The notes beneath the pieces are model-generated. The model worked only from the letters and a program-made list of their open reading frames with translations. It ran no database searches and had not been told where the DNA came from. The translations under genes and the position numbers were made by a program. A DNA stretch of 12,902 nt from Spirochaetaceae bacterium (GTDB taxonomy: Bacteria; Spirochaetota; Spirochaetia; Treponematales; Breznakiellaceae). Each line of letters opens with the position of its first letter. The stretch's first letter is position 1. Positions 5,536-12,902 of this stretch are shown piece after piece. The stretch covers positions 1 through 12,902 of the forward strand of contig JAITKQ010000038.1 in assembly GCA_031278295.1 (NCBI GenBank). The letters run 5' to 3'.

Positions 5536-6717
5536 ATGAATGTGTTATTTACGCTACTGAAGAAAAACGCGCGGCAATACGGTATGGTTATCGCCATGGC
5601 GCTGGCGATGATTTTTTTCGGTGTTATGACAAACGGGATTTTCTTTCGGCCTGTGAACCTGACGAACCTCGTGTTGCAGAACAGTTATGTCCTTATTCTG
5701 GCGGTTGGGATGCTACTGTGTACCCTTACCGGCAATGTTGACTTGTCGGTAGGTTCCATCGTCTGTTTCGTGGGTGCGGTATGCGGGGTGATGATCGTGG
5801 ACATGCACCTCAATCCCTTTTTGGCCATGTTCACAGCGCTCCTTATCGGGGCGCTAATCGGCATGTGGCAGGGATTCTGGATTGCTTTTGTGCGCGTTCC
5901 TCCTTTTATCGCGACTCTGGCTGGAATGTTGGCGTTTCGCGGGCTCGGTCAGGTCATCATGCAGGGACAAACCAAGGCGCCTTTTCCCAAAGAATTTCAG
6001 GTGATAGCGTCCGGCTATATACCGGATCCTCTGGGCGGGCTGACAGTAGGCGGCGTAACCTTACATCTCTTTTCCATCGTCATAGGTCTGGCGGTTGTCG
6101 CGTTCATTATCGTAAGCGAGGCAGGCAAACGCAAAAAGCGGAAGACTTATGACTTTGACCTGTTGCCTAGGGGTATCTGGATAGCAAAACTCACCGCCAT
6201 TGCCGCGGTACTGATGGCTTTTACCATCGTGTTTGCCCTCTACCGCGGCCTGCCGAATATTCTGATTGTTTTGGGTATCCTGATTGCCGGGTATTCCTTT
6301 TTTGCTTCGCATACGGTTCAGGGCCGGCATATCTACGCGCTGGGGGGCAATGCGAAGTCGGCAAAACTTTCGGGAATAAAGACCGAATGGGTGATGTTCT
6401 GGATATACACCAATATGGCGGTTCTTGCCTCTATCGCGGCGCTGGTTTTCGCGGCCCGGCTTAACGCGGCCACGCCAAAGGCCGGTCAAAACTTTGAAAT
6501 GGATGCCATTGCAGCCTGTTATGTCGGCGGCTCGGCGGTATCGGGCGGCATAGGCACGATCATCGGGGCGGTGGTTGGGGGCCTGTTTATCGGTATTCTT
6601 AATAACGGCATGTCAATACTTGGAGTCAGCACCGACTGGCAGCAGGCAATCAAGGGTTTTGTGCTACTGGCGGCGGTGGCATTCGATCTTTATTCCAAAA
6701 GAAAAAGCGCAAAGTAA
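5536..6717 (+). CDS. mmsB: Sugar ABC transporter permease, MmsB/GguB type
   Basis: This 393-aa inner-membrane protein forms the sugar channel that couples to the ATPase. About ten hydrophobic segments are visible, starting at residues ~17-32 (MVIAMALAMIFFGVMT). The conserved GNVDLSVGS segment of the ribose/xylose permease family lies near residue 66, and GGNAKSAKLSGI, in the cytoplasmic region near the ATPase contact, lies near residue 270. A charged insert (GKRKKRKTYDFD) around residues 195-206 separates two membrane blocks and makes the protein longer than RbsC, as is usual for GguB/XylH-like permeases. GAGGGAGG lies 5 nt before the ATG, a strong ribosome binding site. It sits between the ATPase and kinase genes and is clearly in the same transcript. 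Confidence 0.92.
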   Translation: MNVLFTLLKKNARQYGMVIAMALAMIFFGVMTNGIFFRPVNLTNLVLQNSYVLILAVGMLLCTLTGNVDLSVGSIVCFVGAVCGVMIVDMHLNPFLAMFTALLIGALIGMWQGFWIAFVRVPPFIATLAGMLAFRGLGQVIMQGQTKAPFPKEFQVIASGYIPDPLGGLTVGGVTLHLFSIVIGLAVVAFIIVSEAGKRKKRKTYDFDLLPRGIWIAKLTAIAAVLMAFTIVFALYRGLPNILIVLGILIAGYSFFASHTVQGRHIYALGGNAKSAKLSGIKTEWVMFWIYTNMAVLASIAALVFAARLNAATPKAGQNFEMDAIAACYVGGSAVSGGIGTIIGAVVGGLFIGILNNGMSILGVSTDWQQAIKGFVLLAAVAFDLYSKRKSAK

Positions 6718-6731
6718 AGGATGGCTTGCGG

Positions 6732-8345
6732 ATGAATCAAAAGGTGAAAGACGCGATTGTTGCGGGTAAAACGTTTCTCGGCATCGAGCTCGGTTCCACC
6801 CGGATTAAGGCGGTGTTGATAAACGAGGATTACACCCAGGCGGCGGGGGGTAGTTATGGGTGGGAAAACCGGCTGGAAAACGGTATATGGACCTATCATT
6901 TGGACGAGGTGTGGGAAGGCTTGCGGGGCAGTTTTCAAGACTTGCGCGGCGATGTGGATAAACGGTACGGCATTCCCCTCGTCAGGGTGGGGGCCATCGG
7001 CATTTCCGCGATGATGCACGGCTACCTTGCCTTTGACGACGAGGGCGGCCTGCTTGTTCCGTTCCGCACCTGGCGGAATACCTGTACGGAAGAAGCGGCG
7101 AGGGTTTTGAGCGAACAGTTTCATTTCAACATTCCCCAGCGTTGGAGTATTGCGCACCTCTACCAGGCCATTCTTAACGGGGAGGGCCATGTCAAGGACA
7201 TTGCCTTTTTTACCACGCTTGCAGGTTATGTTCACTGGAAACTGACCGGCGAAAAAGTCCTCGGCATAGGCGACGCTTCCGGCATGTTTCCCGTTGATTC
7301 AGGGACAAAGACCTACGATGCGGGGATGATGAGGCAGTTTGACGCGCTTGTCCGGAAGGCGGGGCTTGGGTTGCGGCTTTCAGGTATGCTGCCCAAGGTG
7401 CTATGCGCCGGTGAAAGCGCCGGGGTCTTGAGCGCGGAGGGGGCAAGGCTTCTTGACCCGGGTGGAAGTTTCCCGCAAGGCGGTATTCAGGCGGGAATCC
7501 CCCTCTGTCCGCCGGAAGGGGATGCGGGGACAGGCATGGCCGCCACAAACAGCGTGGCGGCGCGTACCGGCAACGTATCCGCGGGCACTTCGATTTTTGC
7601 TATGGCGGTTCTGGAGAAGCCCCTCTCCGGAGTGTACCCCGAAATCGACATGGTTACGACCCCCTGCGGAAAACCTGTGGCTATGGTCCACTGCAACAAC
7701 TGCACGAGCGACCTGGACGCATGGCTCAAGCTGTTTAACGAGCTTCTGCAAAGTTTCGGCGTATATGTGGAAAAGACATCCCTCTACGACGTTCTTTACC
7801 GCAAAGCTCTGGAAGGGGCGGCGGGCGGCGGCGGGCTACTCTCGTACAATTACTACGGCGGCGAACCGGTTACCGCTTTGGAGGAAGGCCGGCCGCTGTT
7901 TGTGCGAAAGCCGGACAGCGATTTTACACTGGCAAACTTCATGCGGGTCGTCCTGTACTCGACTATGGCGACCCTGAAAATAGGCATGGATATTCTGACC
8001 GAAAAAGAGGGGATACGGCTTGACCGGCTTCTGGGTCACGGCGGGCTTTTCAAGACCAGGGGCGTGGGGCAAAGGCTTCTTGCGGCGGCTCTGGACGCGC
8101 CTGTCGCCGTGATGGACAGCGCCGGGGAAGGCGGCGCGTGGGGTATAGCGCTTCTTGCGGCCTATATGGACCGGAAAGGCGCGGGGGAAACGCTAGAGGC
8201 CTTCCTTTCGCAACGGGTGTTTACCGGTAGTCTTGGAGAAACGCTAAGGCCGGACGCGGAAGACAGACAGGGGTTTACCGAATATATGGAGCGGTACAAG
8301 GCGGGTCTTGCGATAGAGCGGGCTGCGGCGGATTTTTTGTCATAA
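6732..8345 (+). CDS. araB: FGGY-family carbohydrate kinase, probable L-ribulokinase
   Basis: This 537-aa cytoplasmic kinase would phosphorylate L-ribulose to L-ribulose-5-phosphate. The N-terminal ATPase-fold motif GIELGSTRIKAVLI is at ~17-30. Further motifs are MMHGYLAFD, PFRTWRNT, GDASGMFPVD, the phosphate-binding region TGNVSAGTS (~277-286), HCNNCTSD, GHGGLFKTRGVGQR (~434) and GEGGAWGIALL (~465). These match a kinase group found in arabinose clusters of Bacteroides- and Clostridium-like gut bacteria, not the classical E. coli AraB sequence type, so the substrate is inferred from the araA and araD neighbours. Xylulokinase is the main alternative. A TTG at 6726 is also in frame, but ATG 6732 sits 10 nt after AAGGA and is preferred. 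The gene starts 14 nt after the permease stop. Confidence 0.85.
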   Translation: MNQKVKDAIVAGKTFLGIELGSTRIKAVLINEDYTQAAGGSYGWENRLENGIWTYHLDEVWEGLRGSFQDLRGDVDKRYGIPLVRVGAIGISAMMHGYLAFDDEGGLLVPFRTWRNTCTEEAARVLSEQFHFNIPQRWSIAHLYQAILNGEGHVKDIAFFTTLAGYVHWKLTGEKVLGIGDASGMFPVDSGTKTYDAGMMRQFDALVRKAGLGLRLSGMLPKVLCAGESAGVLSAEGARLLDPGGSFPQGGIQAGIPLCPPEGDAGTGMAATNSVAARTGNVSAGTSIFAMAVLEKPLSGVYPEIDMVTTPCGKPVAMVHCNNCTSDLDAWLKLFNELLQSFGVYVEKTSLYDVLYRKALEGAAGGGGLLSYNYYGGEPVTALEEGRPLFVRKPDSDFTLANFMRVVLYSTMATLKIGMDILTEKEGIRLDRLLGHGGLFKTRGVGQRLLAAALDAPVAVMDSAGEGGAWGIALLAAYMDRKGAGETLEAFLSQRVFTGSLGETLRPDAEDRQGFTEYMERYKAGLAIERAAADFLS

Positions 8346-8366
8346 CAACAATGGAGAGGTGTAATT

Positions 8367-9884
8367 GTGTTTAACCTGAAACAGTATGAATTTTGGTTTA
8401 TTGTGGGAAGTCAGGAACTCTATGGGGAGGAAACCTTGCGGCAGGTCGCGGAACACGCCCGAATCATGGTGGATGAACTGAACAACGAGCCGCTCATCCC
8501 CGCTACGGTGCTGTTAAAACCGGTGGCAAAATCGCCCGACGAAATACGGCGGCTTTTTGAGGAAGCCACCGCGTGTGAAAACTGCGCCGGACTTATCACA
8601 TGGATGCACACTTTTTCCCCGTCAAAGATGTGGATAGGCGGTTTGGGGGCAAACAGAAAACCCCTGCTCCACCTACATACCCAATTCAACCGTGACATCC
8701 CTTGGGCAAGCATGGACATGGACTTTATGAACCTGAACCAGTCTGCCCACGGCGATCGGGAACACGGGTATATATACGCCCGTATGCGCCTTCCCCGGAA
8801 GGTTGTCGCCGGATTTTGGCAGGATGGCGAGGTGCGCCGCCGTGTGGCGGTATGGATGCGGGCCGCCGCCGCCCGGCTGGACGGGGAACGTTCCGTGGTA
8901 ATGCGGATTGGGGACAATATGCGTGAGGTGGCCGTAACCGAAGGGGACAAGGTGGAGGCTCAGATTCGGCTTGGCTGGCAGGTTAACACCTGGGCGGGCG
9001 GAGAGCTTGCGGAACGCTTTAGGGCGGTAAGCGACAAGGAGGCGGAAGACCGCGTTGCCGAATATGCCGGGGTCTATGAAATCCCGGCGGCGCTACGGGA
9101 ACCGGGGAAAGAAGGGAAGGCCATACTGGAACAGGCTAAGATAGAAATCGCCCTTACCGCGATGCTTGAGGGTGAACACGCGGGCGCCTTTACCACCACC
9201 TTTCAGGATATTCACGGCCTCCCACAGCTTCCCGGCCTTGCCTGTCAGCGGCTGATGGAGAAAGGCTATGGTTTCGGCGCGGAGGGCGATTGGAAGCAAT
9301 CCATGCTGGTACGCGCCGCCAAATTGATGGCGGCAAGCCTTCCCGGCGGCGTCTCTTTCATGGAAGACTATACCTACCATTTTGAGCCGGGAAACGAAGC
9401 TGTCCTGGGCGCGCACATGCTGGAAATCTGCCCTTCCATAGCGGATAAGCGGCCCCGTGTCCAGGTGCATCCGCTGGGGATAGGCGGCAAGGCCCCGCCC
9501 GCCCGTCTGGTCTTTGACGCGGCGCCCGGCCCGGCCGTACTGGCGACGCTGGTTGATTTGGGCAGCCGTTTCAGGATGATCGTGAACGAGGTAGAAACGG
9601 TAAGGATTGAGGATGTCGCCCCTAGGGGCGCTGCATCCCTGCCGAAACTGCCGGTCGCCCGCGCCCTCTGGAAGCCTTATCCCTGTCTGCGGGATGCCGC
9701 CGAGTCCTGGATCATAGCCGGGGGCGCTCATCATTCAGTGTACACGACCGCGTTGAACGCGGAGTACTTTAGGGACTGGGCGGAGATTAGCGGCATTGAA
9801 TTCGTGCTGATAGGCCGGGATACAACACCGGTCCGGCTTCAGGACGAGCTTCGCCGGGCCGAAGCCTACTGGCAGGGGCGCTAG
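8367..9884 (+). CDS. araA: L-arabinose isomerase
   Basis: This 505-aa cytoplasmic enzyme interconverts L-arabinose and L-ribulose, the first catabolic step. Length and sequence match AraA throughout: FIVGSQELYG near the start, WMHTFSPSKMWI, HLHTQFNRDIPW, and the C-terminal KLPVARALWKP block. The manganese-binding residues of the E. coli enzyme fall at the same numbers: Glu306 (AEGDW), Glu333 (FMEDYTYHF) and His350 (GAHMLE). The fourth ligand histidine is in GGAHHS (455/456). A Gln stands in FQDIHG where E. coli has Glu; it is not one of the four ligands. It starts at GTG with GGAGAGG 7 nt upstream, 21 nt after the kinase stop. It is in the same reading frame as araD. Confidence 0.96.
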   Translation: MFNLKQYEFWFIVGSQELYGEETLRQVAEHARIMVDELNNEPLIPATVLLKPVAKSPDEIRRLFEEATACENCAGLITWMHTFSPSKMWIGGLGANRKPLLHLHTQFNRDIPWASMDMDFMNLNQSAHGDREHGYIYARMRLPRKVVAGFWQDGEVRRRVAVWMRAAAARLDGERSVVMRIGDNMREVAVTEGDKVEAQIRLGWQVNTWAGGELAERFRAVSDKEAEDRVAEYAGVYEIPAALREPGKEGKAILEQAKIEIALTAMLEGEHAGAFTTTFQDIHGLPQLPGLACQRLMEKGYGFGAEGDWKQSMLVRAAKLMAASLPGGVSFMEDYTYHFEPGNEAVLGAHMLEICPSIADKRPRVQVHPLGIGGKAPPARLVFDAAPGPAVLATLVDLGSRFRMIVNEVETVRIEDVAPRGAASLPKLPVARALWKPYPCLRDAAESWIIAGGAHHSVYTTALNAEYFRDWAEISGIEFVLIGRDTTPVRLQDELRRAEAYWQGR

Positions 9885-9896
9885 ACGGCGGCGCGT

Positions 9897-10604
9897 GTGG
9901 ACCCTTACAAAACTTTGCGGGAAGAAGCGTTTGAAGCAAACAGCGAAATCCCTCGCCGGAAACTGGCGATCTATACCTGGGGTAACGTTTCCGCCTTTGA
10001 CCCCGCCGGGGGGGTCTTTGCCATAAAACCATCGGGCGTCGGGTATGACGCGCTGACTCCGGCAAACATGGTTGTTGTTGACCTGGATGGGAAAGTGGCG
10101 GACGGCGCCCTCAGACCCTCGTCTGATACCGATACCCACCGGGTTCTCTACCGCGCCTTTTCCGGCATACGCGGCATTATCCACACTCATTCGGCCTACG
10201 CCGTCTCTTGGGCTCAGGCCTGTAGGCCCGTACCGGTATTCGGCACGACACACGCTGACCACGCCGCCCGCGAGATCCCCTGTACCGCGATGATGAGCCC
10301 CCAAGCGGTACAAAAAAATTACGAACTGGAAACCGGAAACCTTATCGTAGAGACTTTTGAAAAAAAACGCCTCGATCCGGCCCATGACACGATGGTACTG
10401 GTGGCCGGCCACGGCCCTTTCTGCTGGGGCAAAAGCGCCGCCGAATCGGTCTATCACGGGGCCGTTTTGGAAGAAATCTGCAAAATGGCCCTGCTGACCC
10501 TGAGCATTAACCCCCTCGCGGCCACCCTGCCTGAACACATCATCAGGAAGCACTGGGAACGGAAGCACGGAAGCGCCGCCTATTACGGGCAAGTTTCCCG
10601 CTAA
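9897..10604 (+). CDS. araD: L-ribulose-5-phosphate 4-epimerase
   Basis: This 235-aa class II aldolase-fold enzyme converts L-ribulose-5-phosphate to D-xylulose-5-phosphate, delivering carbon to the pentose phosphate or phosphoketolase routes. It aligns end to end with E. coli AraD (231 aa): TWGNVSAFD, KPSGVGYD, PSSDTDTHR (catalytic Asp at 77), zinc ligands His96 and His98 in IIHTHSAYA, THADHAAREIPCT, ETGNLIVETFE, His172 in GHGPFCWGK, and the C-terminal tyrosine in AAYYGQ. The start is unusual: GTG 12 nt after the araA stop with no nearby Shine-Dalgarno (the closest purine run, AGGGG, is 18 nt away). The frame is the same as araA, so translation probably depends on ribosomes finishing araA. 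It is the last gene of the operon; no obvious terminator follows. Confidence 0.95.
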   Translation: MDPYKTLREEAFEANSEIPRRKLAIYTWGNVSAFDPAGGVFAIKPSGVGYDALTPANMVVVDLDGKVADGALRPSSDTDTHRVLYRAFSGIRGIIHTHSAYAVSWAQACRPVPVFGTTHADHAAREIPCTAMMSPQAVQKNYELETGNLIVETFEKKRLDPAHDTMVLVAGHGPFCWGKSAAESVYHGAVLEEICKMALLTLSINPLAATLPEHIIRKHWERKHGSAAYYGQVSR

Positions 10605-10660
10605 GGGCGGATGCCTCGTTCAAAGCGTCCTGCGCCTTTACCGTAAAGTTATAGTATTTC
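10605..10660 (-). pseudogene. Remnant resembling the 5' end of clpB, minus strand
   Basis: Read on the minus strand, about 17 codons give YNFTVKAQDALNEASAL, which looks like the extreme N-terminus of ClpB-type disaggregases (their Clp N domain begins with a KAQ-AL-x-A pattern). The resemblance stops at the araD stop codon, beyond which the frame is just araD antisense. There is no start codon where one would be expected. The fragment cannot make a protein. It looks like a recombination scar or a copied end of a clpB gene elsewhere. The match is short, and coincidence is possible. Confidence 0.35.
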
Positions 10661-10905
10661 CGGATGAAAAATTTTTACCAAATTCCCGCTTACACAGACA
10701 GGGCGGCGTGTCGCCGTCAAAGTTCATTATCCGGCTTCGGCAAACAGCTTTGGTTTCAGCCCTGATTTGAGCGCCCTGTTGAAACAAGGTAAAAATTGTT
10801 CTAAGATGTAATTGATGAAATAGAAAGCATATCGGCGGATCAAAAAGAAATGTATATTCCGAATTTTACACCGGATCGGGTATAGTAAAGGGGGCTTTAA
10901 AATAA
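10661..10905. other. Intergenic region between araD and the glycosyltransferase, no intact gene
   Basis: No complete gene is visible. On the minus strand an open stretch around 10745-10900 ends with residues ALKSGLKPKLFAEAG and a stop, about 80 bp before the clpB-like remnant; it could be the tail of another broken gene but resembles nothing named. A CGGCG-TGT-CGCCG hairpin lies near 10706-10718. TATAGT at 10881-10886 sits close upstream of the next gene, but no -35 box is properly spaced. Confidence 0.4.
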
Positions 10906-12783
10906 ATGAACAAAATAGTGCGAATCGTGCTTACAGTGGCCTGCATACTGGGCGCGGGAATTTCATTTTTTCGCATATTTAGCGAAAATAAAAATATTAC
11001 GGAATACCCCGGTGTTTATATTAACATAGAAATTGATAAAGCCTATGCCTACAATGCGGTAATCTTTTTACCACAGGAACAGAAATTATGGTGGCTTTTC
11101 CCCACAACGGATTACGGGCGCAGCGCCAAAAATATAGTAATGTATACGTCATTTTACCCATTGCGCTATGTCCGTGATTTTTACATTCGCATACCGGAAT
11201 ATCAGGCTGCCGAGACAATTAATGCCATAGATAACATAAGTATTTTTATAGGCAATAAACTTTTTTATTTTTCACCACAAGATATTAAACATTGGGAAGA
11301 AGAGAAACGGGACGGCCATATTTTCCTTAAAGCCCCGAATCTGTACTACATTCAATCACGGGTGCTAAAAAACAGGATAAACTATTATGGTGATTTTGAT
11401 CTTGCGCTAAAAGGCATATTTGACTTTTTGTTCCACCCTGGCCGGTACGCTCCGGCGTATTTATTTATTTTTCTTTTGCTGTATCTTTATCGGAAATACA
11501 TACAGCTTGCCTGGCGTACATTGTCCGGCAGGCCGGAACGTATAAAAAATGCGGCCTGCCTTGTTTTTTTAATCCTGATTGCTTTTATGCCGCGTATAAA
11601 CGGGTATGTAAGGCACTCCGGTTGGAGCGATGAAATTTATTCTGCCACGATAGCGGGGCACCCGTTTAAGCCGTTAATTCAAACTTTTACCGATTTTGGA
11701 AATCCGCCTTTTTATTTTATGCTTTTACGTTTCTGGTTCAAACTGTTCGGCTGGTCGGAAGAAGCGGGAACCATGCTTTCTGTAATAATCGGAACTCTGG
11801 CGGTTCCGGCGCTGTATGTTTTTGTTAAGCCGTTTTTTGGCAAAAAAACAGCCTTTCTTTCAGCTTTTTTTCTGAGTATATGCAGTTTTGCAATAAGCTA
11901 TTCACATGAAATGCGCGCATATATATTAAAAATATTTTTATCACCGGTTATAGCTTTTGTTTTTTGGCGTATGCTCGACAAAATATCGCTTCGAAATTCC
12001 ATTGTCTATGTTGTTTTGTCCGCCATCATTGTAAACTCGCATTACTACGGCATTCTTTTTGTGATTTCAAATTTTATTTTTTATATTTTATACCACAGTT
12101 TCAGCGACTCTTTTAAAATAAAACCATTCCTACAGTTTTTACTTGCCAATATATTTATCGCCGTATCGGTTTTACCTTTCTTTTTATACCAGGTTTTTGT
12201 GAGAAATTATTATTTTGACAGGGCGCGGACAGGGGATTTTACGGAACTTGCGGTAATATTTATAGTTATAGCGCTATTCTCTTTTTTCGCTCTGTATTTC
12301 AGGACACGAATTGCGCAAAGCGGTTTTTTTACAAATAAGCGGCAGCTTGCCTTTTGTTTGTATACCGTATTTATGCCGTGCGCGATATTTGTATTGGCGT
12401 TTATAATCTCGTTTGTTAAACCCATGATTTCGTTTCACTACATAATGCCTGCGAGCTTGGTTTTTCTCCTTATTGCCTTTTCACTGTTTGTTTATATATG
12501 CGGACGGCATCCAAAATTAAAATATTTCTGTGCGCTTTTTATATGGACGTTTAGCGGCGCTTTATCAGAAACGGGGTACGGCTTTGGCAGTGATTCACTG
12601 CATGGCGATAAAAGAGACGCATATAAAGAGGCCCGTGAATACATTGCCATGGACGCCGCGGCTCACCCTGGATACATCTCCGCTATGCTGGATAATGCGC
12701 CGGATATTGCCGCTTATTACGGGTATACGGATATGCCGGATTTATCTCCCCCCCCCCCCCCAATAATCAACAATCCGCCGTAA
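10906..12783 (+). CDS. GT39/PMT-like membrane glycosyltransferase, frame broken at a poly-C tract
   Basis: The open frame gives 625 aa. After an N-terminal membrane anchor (~4-22) comes a soluble, probably extracytoplasmic region (~30-180), then many hydrophobic segments from ~182 to ~545. The block around residues 239-340 has the hallmarks of lipid-sugar-dependent GT-C enzymes (GT39/ArnT/PMT group): GWSDEIYS with the catalytic-type Asp242-Glu243, then DFGNPPFYF, LRFWFKLFGWSEEAG and YSHEMRAY. Such proteins transfer sugars from polyprenyl phosphates to proteins, lipids or glycans at the outer face of the membrane; the acceptor is unknown. AAAGGGGG precedes the ATG by 11 nt. The last residues, five prolines and IINNPP, arise from a 14-C run; coding continues in another frame, so the real protein is longer. 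The gene is far more AT-rich than the operon, which suggests a separate origin. Confidence 0.8.
   Translation: MNKIVRIVLTVACILGAGISFFRIFSENKNITEYPGVYINIEIDKAYAYNAVIFLPQEQKLWWLFPTTDYGRSAKNIVMYTSFYPLRYVRDFYIRIPEYQAAETINAIDNISIFIGNKLFYFSPQDIKHWEEEKRDGHIFLKAPNLYYIQSRVLKNRINYYGDFDLALKGIFDFLFHPGRYAPAYLFIFLLLYLYRKYIQLAWRTLSGRPERIKNAACLVFLILIAFMPRINGYVRHSGWSDEIYSATIAGHPFKPLIQTFTDFGNPPFYFMLLRFWFKLFGWSEEAGTMLSVIIGTLAVPALYVFVKPFFGKKTAFLSAFFLSICSFAISYSHEMRAYILKIFLSPVIAFVFWRMLDKISLRNSIVYVVLSAIIVNSHYYGILFVISNFIFYILYHSFSDSFKIKPFLQFLLANIFIAVSVLPFFLYQVFVRNYYFDRARTGDFTELAVIFIVIALFSFFALYFRTRIAQSGFFTNKRQLAFCLYTVFMPCAIFVLAFIISFVKPMISFHYIMPASLVFLLIAFSLFVYICGRHPKLKYFCALFIWTFSGALSETGYGFGSDSLHGDKRDAYKEAREYIAMDAAAHPGYISAMLDNAPDIAAYYGYTDMPDLSPPPPPIINNPP
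12748..12761 (+). repeat. Poly-C tract, 14 C, inside the glycosyltransferase gene
   Basis: Fourteen consecutive C follow codon TCT (Ser). With 14 the frame ends at TAA 12781-12783. With 12 or 15 the frame would run on through 12762 to at least the window end. This is the classic layout of a slippage-prone contingency tract, though a sequencing or assembly length error would look the same. Confidence 0.85.
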
Positions 12784-12902
12784 GTGATTTCGATGTTCTG
12801 TACGTGCTCAATAATATTTTTCGTACAAATGAAATGGCTATGTATGACGAACTGAATCTGCATAACCTTGATGACAATAACTTGTTAAAAATCCGTGTAA
12901 AT
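12762..12902 (+). CDS. Out-of-frame continuation of the glycosyltransferase, partial
   Basis: Immediately after the poly-C tract the frame starting at 12762 is open for 47 codons to the window edge, beginning NNQQSAVSDFDVLYVLNN and continuing with ordinary, mixed, charged protein sequence. It has no start codon or ribosome binding site of its own at the tract. It is therefore read as the C-terminal soluble domain of the upstream gene, separated by one missing (or two extra) C. The resulting protein would have a cytoplasmic or extracytoplasmic tail after the last membrane segment. The true end lies beyond the window. Confidence 0.7.

Noticed and set aside
10008..10014. Seven-G run in araD as a slippage site
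   Set aside because: It is too short to be notably unstable, and the araD frame is intact across it.
9735..10592. Long minus-strand open frame opposite araA and araD
   Set aside because: It is antisense to genes with complete catalytic residues and is explained by GC-rich codon bias.
10805..10885. Short plus-strand stretch that reads like protein (IDEIESISADQKEMY)
   Set aside because: Only 26 codons lie between stops, with no start and no recognised family; it may be a remnant but is too short to call.
10865..10886. Promoter TTTACA/TATAGT ahead of the glycosyltransferase
   Set aside because: The spacer is 10 bp, far too short for a sigma70 promoter.

Overview
This window looks like part of the chromosome of a fermentative, gut-associated spirochaete, most likely a Treponema-type organism. 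That placement is an inference. It rests on the mix of a complete bacterial L-arabinose pathway with a ChvE/GguAB-type importer, on a small remnant resembling the start of a spirochaetal-style clpB, and on the style of the intergenic repeats. No rRNA or other marker is present to settle the taxonomy.

Layout. Bases 1-183 hold the last 60 codons of a large DNA methyltransferase of the MmeI (type IIL restriction-modification) kind, cut by the window edge. Bases 184-1288 hold no convincing gene. They contain a hairpin pair with a 17-bp direct repeat (193-289), an AT-rich patch, and a repeat field (698-1125) made of six copies of a 30-bp unit plus two longer copies of about 140 bp, each carrying a poly-C tract (12 C in one, 14 C in the other). 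Bases 1289-2326 encode a LacI-family regulator. Bases 2327-2759 hold two related inverted repeats, a strong sigma70-type promoter (TTGACA, 17-bp spacer, TATAGT) and a short leader with a stem-loop.

Bases 2760-10604 hold six co-directional genes that form one sugar operon: chvE (periplasmic sugar-binding protein), mmsA/gguA (ATPase), mmsB/gguB (permease), a ribulokinase-type FGGY kinase, araA (L-arabinose isomerase) and araD (L-ribulose-5-phosphate 4-epimerase). Together they would bind and import arabinose and then convert it via L-ribulose and L-ribulose-5-phosphate to D-xylulose-5-phosphate. A 12-bp hairpin after chvE probably favours excess binding protein over transporter. The upstream LacI-type protein is the obvious candidate regulator.

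Bases 10605-10905 are a scar-like intergenic region. It includes a minus-strand fragment resembling the ClpB N-terminus that butts against the araD stop. From 10906 to the end lies a visibly more AT-rich gene for a multi-spanning GT39/PMT-like membrane glycosyltransferase. Its frame is broken by a 14-C homopolymer at 12748-12761, and coding continues in another frame to the window edge. This is the strongest unusual signal: a candidate phase-variable glycosyltransferase, in a region where the same kind of poly-C tract also differs in length between repeat copies.
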